Virus record (IMG/VR): IMGVR_UViG_3300022213_000012
Location: 1 to 44,072 of that record
DNA: 44,072 bases
Source: a virus
Strand: one strand, 5' to 3'
Shown here: positions 39,052 to 44,072 of the stretch, piece after piece
Layout of the letters: the number at the start of each line of letters is the position of its first letter
Numbering within the stretch: position 1 is the first letter of the stretch
Translations under genes and position numbers: made by a program
The notes under the pieces: generated by a model
Told to the model about the DNA's origin: nothing
What the model saw: only the letters and a program-made list of their open reading frames with translations
Databases searched by the model: none

Positions 39052-39782
39052 ACCCCTCCTCTGAAGGCAAGCAAGTAGAGGCCAGTCATCATCAAAGAGG
39101 AAATGAACACGATGAATGACAGCACCATGTTAATTTTTCGTGGATCATCCGGGCGCGGCTTGTCTATCGCCCGCTCCAACTGCTCCAAACGCTGCTTGAG
39201 CAATGCTAACTCAGACCGCAGTTCATACAGCGCTTTGGTCAGTTCGCCCATTTCCGCACTCAAGCGCCCTACAACGTCAGAATCACTCACAGATCGCTTC
39301 CCTCTGGCGGCCAACAGCACATACGTCCTATTTTCGCCAGGTCTAGAACGCTCATACGCTATTTCAATTTTGCCCGTGTCTGCCAACGCTCTGGCGAGTA
39401 GCGCTCCGGTCTGGGACGCCTCCCGATCCTGCACGTCAGTCACAGTGCAAATGACGGCTGCGCCGGATTCCTGCTGAATCATCTGCGCAGCCTGGATGCT
39501 AGAGCAGGTATTTAGGACGACCAGGCGGACCCGGCCACGCACCATGCTCGTCAGCAGCGAAGCAGATAGGATGCCATCGCTCAGAGCGACGCCTTCGTTG
39601 CTGCCATGCGTTGCCAGCCACAGTACGTCATAGCGACCGTCTACCATCGCGCGCAGCATGTCAGTATGTCGCACCTGGCCGAGCAGCGGATGCACAGTCA
39701 AGCCACTGCTGATGATGCTCTGTACCTCGTCGATCTGCGACGGCAGATCTGCCTGTGTTGGAGCGACTAACAAAACCTTCAT
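39048..39782 (-). CDS. Membrane-anchored CHAT-type (caspase-like) protease
   Basis: The 244-residue protein is read from ATG 39782 with GCAGGG upstream. It has the CHAT/caspase-like core: strand and His in YDVLWLATHGSNEGVALSDG (His 59), then VRLVVLNTCSSIQAAQMIQQ (Cys 93), the expected His-Cys pair, followed by AVICTVTDVQDREASQTGAL and YVLLAARG. A coiled coil (about 170-207) and one C-terminal membrane helix (218-240) come next. There is no signal peptide, so the protease faces the cytoplasm. CHAT proteases act in bacterial defence and cell-death systems. In a phage it may exclude other phages or act in lysis. Confidence 0.85.
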   Translation of the reverse strand: MKVLLVAPTQADLPSQIDEVQSIISSGLTVHPLLGQVRHTDMLRAMVDGRYDVLWLATHGSNEGVALSDGILSASLLTSMVRGRVRLVVLNTCSSIQAAQMIQQESGAAVICTVTDVQDREASQTGALLARALADTGKIEIAYERSRPGENRTYVLLAARGKRSVSDSDVVGRLSAEMGELTKALYELRSELALLKQRLEQLERAIDKPRPDDPRKINMVLSFIVFISSLMMTGLYLLAFRGGV

Positions 39783-39894
39783 ATTCCCTGCGAAGGATTT
39801 ACAATCCTGCAACGACTATCTATATATGCGCCCTGCGCTGTGCCTAGTTGGCCGCGGCTGGTGCGGCGCAAGGCGTCACTTCGATAAATAAAAA

Positions 39895-39926
39895 CGGCCA
39901 TGCTCACCTTCGGGTGAGCATGGCCG
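39895..39926 (-). terminator. Rho-independent terminator of the early leftward operon
   Basis: CGGCCATGCTCACC (39895-39908) and its complement (39913-39926) form a 14-bp stem around a four-base loop. On the minus strand TTTTTATTTATC follows the stem. It separates early-left genes from the CHAT block, which must have its own promoter in 39783-39894. A TATATA stretch at about 39811-39816 could be its -10, but no -35 is clear. Confidence 0.9.
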
Positions 39927-39954
39927 CCTGCTCTCACTATTCTTCTATCTACCA

Positions 39955-40056
39955 CTATCTGCCGCTGATGCGAATCGCACTAACGACGATGATACATGCG
40001 CCGATGACCCCTGTACACAACAACCCCAACAGTACCCCTTGCGCAAACTCGCTCAC
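39955..40056 (-). CDS. 33-residue membrane peptide
   Basis: GTG 40056 stands behind AGGAGGCGCAAT and overlaps the stop of the lipoprotein gene. The peptide (VSEFAQGVLLGLLCTGVIGA then CIIVVSAIRISGR) is one helix with Gly-rich faces. It is the last gene before the terminator. With the lipoprotein it could be a lysis pair, but that is speculation. Confidence 0.6.
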   Translation of the reverse strand: MSEFAQGVLLGLLCTGVIGACIIVVSAIRISGR

Positions 40057-40316
40057 ATTGCGCCTCCTAGCTCTCTGGGCGGCTGGTCATCGTGAAATGA
40101 CCTGACCACCTCTTCGCAATAGTTCGCTAGTACTGACTCTGACCAGTAAACATGCGTCCGTATGGTCAACATAGCGACCGCTCGCACACAACCAGCGTAG
40201 ACCGCATAGTCAGCGTCAACGCTCGGCATTCTTTGGATCATGTAGTTGTCAGCTTTGTGAACGGGAATGCAGGATGTGATGAAAATGGCAACGATTCCCA
40301 ATAGCCATCTTTTCAT
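40053..40316 (-). CDS. Small lipoprotein
   Basis: The 87-residue protein starts with a lipoprotein signal: MKRWLLGIVAIFITSC, with the lipobox ITSC and Cys 16 as the acylated residue. The mature part is about 70 residues with two more Cys, probably on the outer face of the membrane. The promoter at 40323-40351 puts the first RNA base next to the ATG, so the message may be leaderless. It may be a superinfection-exclusion or spanin-like lipoprotein. Confidence 0.72.
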   Translation of the reverse strand: MKRWLLGIVAIFITSCIPVHKADNYMIQRMPSVDADYAVYAGCVRAVAMLTIRTHVYWSESVLANYCEEVVRSFHDDQPPRELGGAM

Positions 40317-40322
40317 TTGCCA

Positions 40323-40351
40323 ATCCTATCACGCCTTTACCTTACACGCAA
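40323..40351 (-). promoter_or_regulatory. Leftward promoter of the lipoprotein gene
   Basis: TTGCGT (40351-40346), a 17-base spacer ending in GTGA, TAGGAT (40328-40323). Same design as the promoters at 1494, 1660 and 15343. Transcription would start at about 40316, the A of the ATG, so the lipoprotein can be expressed alone, for example in the lysogen. Confidence 0.6.
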
Positions 40352-40413
40352 CGTAAATCTATCTAGGTCATTTGTCGCATTTTGGCGATCAGTGAGTGCA
40401 ATACGCATTCATT

Positions 40414-40641
40414 TCATTGTCTAATCTCCCTGTTGCATTCCCCCAACGTCTCCCGCAGCCACATTGCTACAGCATGAGTGCGGTTGGCTGCTCCGGTCAC
40501 GTTAAGGATTTGTTGAATATGTTGCCCCGCCGTGCGCTCTTTGATGCGTAGGTGGGTAGCAACTTCTTTCGTGGTAAGACCATCCGCCAGTAGAGCGACT
40601 ATCTCAGACTGCCGCTTGGTCAGCCTAAATTTCACACTCAT
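40414..40641 (-). CDS. LuxR-type HTH protein
   Basis: The 75-residue protein is a single LuxR/GerE-type HTH: RLTKRQSEIVALLADGLTTK, then EVATHLRIKERTAGQHIQQI and LNVTGAANRTHAVAMW. It consists of the DNA-binding domain alone, without sensor domain. The ATG overlaps the stop of the dCTP deaminase-like gene (ATGA). At the end of the early operon it may switch on the late genes; this is inference. Confidence 0.85.
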   Translation of the reverse strand: MSVKFRLTKRQSEIVALLADGLTTKEVATHLRIKERTAGQHIQQILNVTGAANRTHAVAMWLRETLGECNREIRQ

Positions 40642-41192
40642 TGCGCCAACCTCGGCAACGGGTCGATTCGCGCCGGTTGAACACCAGTCTGCCCCCAGTA
40701 GCGCCCGGTTTGGGCGTAGCTGCGACCTGGTGCGCAGTCCATCGCCTCAAAAACAATCTGCATATACTGCTCACCAGCCTCAAGCATGATAGGCCAGGGC
40801 GCGTTATTGTGAAACTCAAAAACCAGTTGACCGTGAAACCCTGGGTCAACATACCCGGCGTGCAGATGCTCCAGGCCAATTCTACCCATGCTCGACCGGC
40901 TGTACAGCACGCCACTGCATTCGACGGGCAGGCGCACATACTCGACACTGCAACAAAGACAAAACTCGCCCGGCGAAAGGACGTGTGTCTCAAACTCCAT
41001 TTCGTTGGTCAGGTACGCGCTGAAATGAGTATTGCGCGCCACCGGCTTGTAGTGCATCATGTTGGGCAGCGGGATGCGAATTTTGTTAGCCAGCCGCAGG
41101 TTGTAGCTTGCCGGGTTAAGCTGGCGCTCATCGAACGGCTCTATCATGCCGCGCTCTGCCATGTCTATTATTTTATTGTCACTCCAGATCAA
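40638..41192 (-). CDS. dcd: dCTP deaminase/dUTPase-like enzyme
   Basis: The 184-residue protein is read from TTG 41192, since GTGGAGGTGAATC stands before it. It follows the Dcd pattern: FDERQLNPASYNLRLANKIR, SSMGRIGLEHLHAGYVDPGF, HGQLVFEFHNNAPWPIMLEA and the C-terminal YWGQTG. It makes dUTP or dUMP from dCTP, feeding dTMP synthesis, and perhaps clears dUTP. In phages it balances nucleotide pools. The Ser-Arg-Ser-Ser and Glu-His regions look intact. Confidence 0.9.
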   Translation of the reverse strand: MIWSDNKIIDMAERGMIEPFDERQLNPASYNLRLANKIRIPLPNMMHYKPVARNTHFSAYLTNEMEFETHVLSPGEFCLCCSVEYVRLPVECSGVLYSRSSMGRIGLEHLHAGYVDPGFHGQLVFEFHNNAPWPIMLEAGEQYMQIVFEAMDCAPGRSYAQTGRYWGQTGVQPARIDPLPRLAQ

Positions 41193-41256
41193 GATTCACC
41201 TCCACACGTAAAAACTCGATAACCCACACCCACGGGTTTGACGACCAGGCGCTCTT

Positions 41257-41613
41257 TCATCCTTCTGCCCCCCATCTCCCCACGACTGGCAACCATAGAC
41301 GACTGCACGCTACCAGCCACGTCGCCGCCGTGTCACCATCGGCGGATCCATAGACAACCGTCTGGCCACAGGTCGAAAAACGCCAGTTGCCAGGCGATAG
41401 CTGGCCAAAATCCGCCATGCCGTCGCTGTCAGTCTGGAGCGCCACAAGCGCCAGAGCGTCATCGTCAGGAGCGCCGATGACGGACATACCGGCGACCGGC
41501 TCGCCGCTCACCCGATCAAAGACCATAACGGAAAAGGCGCTCTGCGGCTCGGCATGGACCGGCTGCGCCACCAGAACCAAGCACACAACTACAAAAACAA
41601 ATCTACTAAACAT
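41257..41613 (-). CDS. Exported Cna-B-like protein
   Basis: The 118-residue protein is taken from ATG 41613, behind GAGAGGTGATAAA. A classical signal peptide (MFSRFVFVVVCLVLVAQPVH then AEPQ; cleavage after Ala-His-Ala type site) leads into a small beta domain FSVMVFDRVSGEPVAGMSVI, DSDGMADFGQLSPGNWRFST, the pattern of carboxypeptidase-regulatory or Cna-B-like domains. The end WLPVVGRWG is hydrophobic. It would be secreted or surface-bound on the infected cell. Why a phage exports it is not known; changing the surface in the lysogen is possible. Confidence 0.75.
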   Translation of the reverse strand: MFSRFVFVVVCLVLVAQPVHAEPQSAFSVMVFDRVSGEPVAGMSVIGAPDDDALALVALQTDSDGMADFGQLSPGNWRFSTCGQTVVYGSADGDTAATWLVACSRLWLPVVGRWGAEG

Positions 41614-41716
41614 TTTATCACCTCTCAAAGCTTGTGGTGATAGTCTGCGATGTGGGCGGATCACCTCATTTTGCAAATCGTTGGCGAGGTGTTACAATGC
41701 CCTCGCCCTCCATGGG

Positions 41717-41796
41717 CTGGATGCGCCGTTGCAGTGCAGGGGAAGCGGCGCATCCAGTTGTACCTGGGTGCAATCAGTTAGCCCCGATTGCACCCA
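41717..41796. other. Two strong hairpins in the 41614-41846 gap
   Basis: CTGGATGCGCCG (41717-41728) pairs with CGGCGCATCCAG (41746-41757), 12 bp. TGGGTGCAATC (41765-41775) pairs with GATTGCACCCA (41786-41796), 11 bp. No T-run follows in either direction. They may be a processed RNA, mRNA-stability hairpins or operators. GTGCAATC/GATTGCAC is also the stem of the 2298 terminator. Confidence 0.6.
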
Positions 41797-41846
41797 ACAC
41801 TACGAATTCCAGTTCACGCGACTCGTTTCCATTCGCCACCTCCTTT

Positions 41847-42197
41847 CTAAAGACAATCGTCTATCGTTTCCCCACAGTTCGCACATTGGCCCGCACCGCG
41901 CCAGCACGCTCGGCAAACAATGTACTCACACGATTCACACACCATCATCGTATAGGCTCTGCGTTCGTTGCCACAGATGGCGCAGGATACAGGCACAGTG
42001 TATTCACACGGGTTGGCGGCATTATGAGGACGATCGCAGTAGCGGCACATCGCCACGCCATCGGCCAGGCATTCTGTGCAGATGTCGAAGATGGCGCCCT
42101 GGCGGTCGGCCACCATCCGACCGATGGTGATTCCGCCATCCTCGTCATCACGATAGCAGGCGTCGCAGACGGTGAGGACAATCATGCGCTTGCTCAT
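41847..42197 (-). CDS. Multi-zinc-ribbon protein
   Basis: The 116-residue protein starts at ATG 42197, overlapping the upstream stop as ATGA; the frame runs back to 42332, but within the neighbour gene. It has many Cys pairs: CDACY, CTECL, CRYCD, CAICG, CESCE, CRACW and CANCG, enough for three or four zinc sites. Such ribbons in early phage genes usually contact nucleic acids or host proteins. No catalytic motif is seen. Family not recognised. Confidence 0.78.
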   Translation of the reverse strand: MSKRMIVLTVCDACYRDDEDGGITIGRMVADRQGAIFDICTECLADGVAMCRYCDRPHNAANPCEYTVPVSCAICGNERRAYTMMVCESCEYIVCRACWRGAGQCANCGETIDDCL

Positions 42198-42409
42198 CGC
42201 AAACTCCGCAGCACAGACAGGGCGGTCATCTCTGCCGCTCGTGGCAGTGGATAACCCGACACCGGCTGCAAGCGCACCTGACCGTGGTGGCGGTCGTGCT
42301 GGATGCGGACGATGATTGAATTGCGGCGCCATTCAGGATATCGATGGTAGAGCGCGTCGCGAAAGCGCTTGAACTGACCAGGGTTAATACGCACTGGTAT
42401 TATGATCAT
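42194..42409 (-). CDS. Small basic protein
   Basis: The 71-residue protein starts at ATG 42409, behind GGAGGTAATAGCAG and 26 bases inside the upstream gene. It is basic with strands near the start (MIIIPVRINPG) and Arg/His-rich sequence (RRNSIIVRIQHDRHHGQVRL). It might bind nucleic acid. No family is recognised. Confidence 0.65.
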   Translation of the reverse strand: MIIIPVRINPGQFKRFRDALYHRYPEWRRNSIIVRIQHDRHHGQVRLQPVSGYPLPRAAEMTALSVLRSLR

Positions 42410-42605
42410 CTGCTATTACCTCCAGATCTCCATTCTCAAAATTCAACACGAACCCAGCATCTTCCAGCATGAGGAGCTGGGCGATAGAGATAGGCACACG
42501 GACATCAGGATCATCCATCAGCAGCTCAATGATCTCCCTACGCGTGGCGTTGATCCGCTCTTGGTGTTTTTGGCGCATCTGATCAAGCGCCTCGATTGCC
42601 GTCAT
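42384..42605 (-). CDS. Hypothetical small helical protein
   Basis: Seventy-three residues from ATG 42605, behind GGAGGATTGAACC. A basic helix (ALDQMRQKHQERINATRREI) is followed by an acidic part with PISIAQLLMLEDAGFVLNFE. Family not recognised. It belongs to the early-left operon, with four-base spacing to the gene before it. Confidence 0.68.
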   Translation of the reverse strand: MTAIEALDQMRQKHQERINATRREIIELLMDDPDVRVPISIAQLLMLEDAGFVLNFENGDLEVIADDHNTSAY

Positions 42606-42608
42606 GGT

Positions 42609-42869
42609 TCAATCCTCCTTCCAGTCGTAGCGGTAGAGGCGGAATATCTCAACGCTTTTAGCTACGTAACTCACCTCACCGCTGCGCCGGTCGCGCATCC
42701 GCACCCGAATTGACACTTTTTTCGTGCCAAGCTTGCTGACGATCGCCTTCATGCGAAGACGAGCGCCGGTGTAACGATGGACCCTCTCATACAACACCTT
42801 GTCGTTAGGCTGCAATGAAATATGCTTCGACTGGCACGGAATCGCCTCTCTACTAAAATCGAATTGCAT
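42609..42869 (-). CDS. Hypothetical small basic beta-rich protein
   Basis: Eighty-six residues from ATG 42869, behind GTGAGGGCTT. Basic beta-rich sequence (YTGARLRMKAIVSKLGTKKV, SIRVRMRDRRSGEVSYVAKS) suggests a small barrel such as an SH3 or OB-like fold. It follows the SSB-like gene, so it may also touch nucleic acid. Not recognised. Confidence 0.65.
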   Translation of the reverse strand: MQFDFSREAIPCQSKHISLQPNDKVLYERVHRYTGARLRMKAIVSKLGTKKVSIRVRMRDRRSGEVSYVAKSVEIFRLYRYDWKED

Positions 42870-42972
42870 AAGCCCTCACTTTCCTAGTAGCTGCCACCTC
42901 GCCGCCCGGCGGCTCCCCTTCGCCGCAGTGCAAGGCACACCGTTGACGCGCACGCGGTAGCAGACTAAACGA

Positions 42973-43806
42973 TTAAAATGGTGCGACCTCATCGGCAGTA
43001 GGCATGTCGGCGTAAGCGTCCGCAGCGACGTCGCCGCGATGTTCGCCTGTGTCGTAGTCCTCACTGTCGATACCGAGTTCACGCACCCAAGATGCGAACT
43101 GATGGCGGATGGAGATCACGTTGGCTACCTCAGCCTCAGTGAGCGCCCGGTCAACCTCCAGTTTCAGGACGGCATACTTAATGCCGGCGCTGTTGGTCTG
43201 CTGTTCCAGGCCAAAGCGTGTCCAGGCGGTAAAGTACGCCTGACCTTTCGTCCGCGCTCTAGCGCTGGCGTAGCCGTCCAACACCTTGACCGACGTTGGC
43301 GGCACAGTCATGATCGCCGGCATCGTCCAGCCTTCAACGAGAACAATCAGCCGTCGCAGCGCCTTGCACGCCTGGCCACGACCGGAGCCGCTACCCCAGG
43401 CGGTAAGCGGGCATTCAGCGCACGCCCAGGTGTACCGGTGCGTCATCGCTCGTAACGCCGGATGACGCACCTGTAGCCCAAGAGCGATTTCGATTTGTGC
43501 CTCCGCCTCAATGTCGAAATGGCCGTTTACGCCGTCTGGACTACTGCACAGAGGCGGCAATCCCTGCGTGTCCTTGCCAGGCCACCACGCCCGGCTTTTT
43601 TGGCTGACTGCGATGATCGCCTTGAATGGCGGCTTGACAATCTCGCCATCGTTGGCCGTAAATACGTTCATGCCGCCGCTTGGGAATTTGAGCCGGGTTG
43701 GGATATAGTCAAAGGCGTTTTCGTCGCTGGCGGCTTCCTGCAGGATCGCCTGCTCGTATTCGGTTAATGCCGTCCCGCTAAGAGATACTAATGCTGTACT
43801 AGTCAT
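42973..43806 (-). CDS. SSB-like protein
   Basis: The 277-residue protein starts at ATG 43806 with a weak GGTGAATT. It has a zinc-like cluster (WACAECPLTAWGSGSGRGQA then CKALRR), beta strands (RLIVLVEGWTMPAIMTVPPT, YAVLKLEVDRALTEAEVANV), and an acidic C-terminal tail ending in ADEVAPF. Ending in acidic residues and Pro-Phe is the mark of SSB proteins, whose tip binds partner proteins. It is thus a likely single-strand binding or recombination protein. I cannot name the family. Confidence 0.65.
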   Translation of the reverse strand: MTSTALVSLSGTALTEYEQAILQEAASDENAFDYIPTRLKFPSGGMNVFTANDGEIVKPPFKAIIAVSQKSRAWWPGKDTQGLPPLCSSPDGVNGHFDIEAEAQIEIALGLQVRHPALRAMTHRYTWACAECPLTAWGSGSGRGQACKALRRLIVLVEGWTMPAIMTVPPTSVKVLDGYASARARTKGQAYFTAWTRFGLEQQTNSAGIKYAVLKLEVDRALTEAEVANVISIRHQFASWVRELGIDSEDYDTGEHRGDVAADAYADMPTADEVAPF

Positions 43807-43847
43807 AATTCACCGGCCGGTTATGAGGCGACCGGCAGCGCACGTAT

Positions 43848-44062
43848 TTAGCCGTAGCCGTAGCCGGAGCCGTCGCCTGAGCCGTCGCCGTCGCCGTCGC
43901 CGTCGCCGGAGTCGTAGCCGTAGCCGTAGCCGCAGCCGGAGTCGTCGCCGGAGCCGTCGCCGTCGCCGTCGCCGGAGCCTGAGCCGTCGCCGTCGCCGTA
44001 GCCGTAGCCGTAGCCGTAGCCGCAGCCGGAGCCGGAGCCGGAGCCGGAGCCGTCGCCGTCAA
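43848..44062. repeat. GGCNNC hexamer array, right-end part
   Basis: The same hexamer array as at the left end, over 210 bases on this side. On the minus strand it lies upstream of the SSB-like gene, in its leader. The frame from TTG at 44069 would give a 73-residue Gly-X peptide with Asp, Ser, Tyr and Cys; another frame gives Thr/Ala/Pro repeats. No ribosome site precedes either. It may affect RNA or DNA structure, or be a hot spot of slippage. Confidence 0.85.
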
Positions 44063-44072
44063 GCGTCAAAAT

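Noticed and set aside
43799-44062. Thr/Ala/Pro-repeat frame in the hexamer array
   Set aside because: TTG start without ribosome site; a product of the low-complexity repeat.

Overview
The window looks like a nearly complete genome of a temperate, tailed double-stranded DNA phage. A stretch of 126 bases at 50-175 is repeated exactly at the right end (43947-44072), so the molecule is probably circular in the assembly, closing inside a GGCNNC hexamer array. Evidence for a temperate phage: a tyrosine integrase beside tRNA-3'-end-like sequence, a Cro/CI-type repressor between divergent promoters, and a full set of head and tail genes. A long tape-measure gene, tail-tube proteins, a frameshifted chaperone pair and no sheath gene point to siphovirus morphology. 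The host cannot be read from the sequence; it is a bacterium, to judge from Shine-Dalgarno sites, -35/-10 promoters and bacterial protein families. I recognise no endolysin.

Layout. From a control region at about 1306-1713, two transcription directions diverge. Leftward, and continuing across the window ends, run small early genes (1305 down to 181), the hexamer array, an SSB-like protein, zinc-ribbon and small proteins, an exported protein, a dCTP deaminase-like enzyme, a LuxR-type HTH protein and a lipoprotein, ending at a strong terminator (39895-39926). Next comes a separate accessory block (39782-37816): a membrane-anchored CHAT-type protease, several tiny membrane proteins, and a gene behind a Fur-box-like palindrome. 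Then follows the late operon (37815-20812): terminase, portal, a double-HTH protein, head morphogenesis, scaffold, decoration, capsid, connectors, two paralogous tail-tube proteins, chaperones, tape measure, hub and tip proteins.

Rightward run the repressor, a candidate small RNA, the integrase on the opposite strand, and the replication region: an initiator gene that carries four iterons and an AT-rich stretch (a lambda-like origin), and a DnaC-like loader. After these come a helicase-methyltransferase fusion split by an intein in its Walker A motif, RusA, a Pol-X-like nucleotidyltransferase, an IbrA/IbrB-like PAPS-reductase/ParB pair, a structured RNA region, an FtsK-like translocase with a train of membrane proteins, and a terminator at 20776-20806 where the two arms converge.

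How it fits together: initiator and loader would start replication at the origin inside the initiator gene; the helicase-methyltransferase and perhaps the IbrAB pair modify or protect DNA; RusA and the SSB-like protein serve recombination. Several promoters share one design, TTGACA-17-TAGNNT with GTGA before the -10, often with a palindrome in or next to them. The CHAT block between the early-left terminator and the late operon is the best candidate for an undescribed accessory (defence, exclusion or lysis-timing) system.
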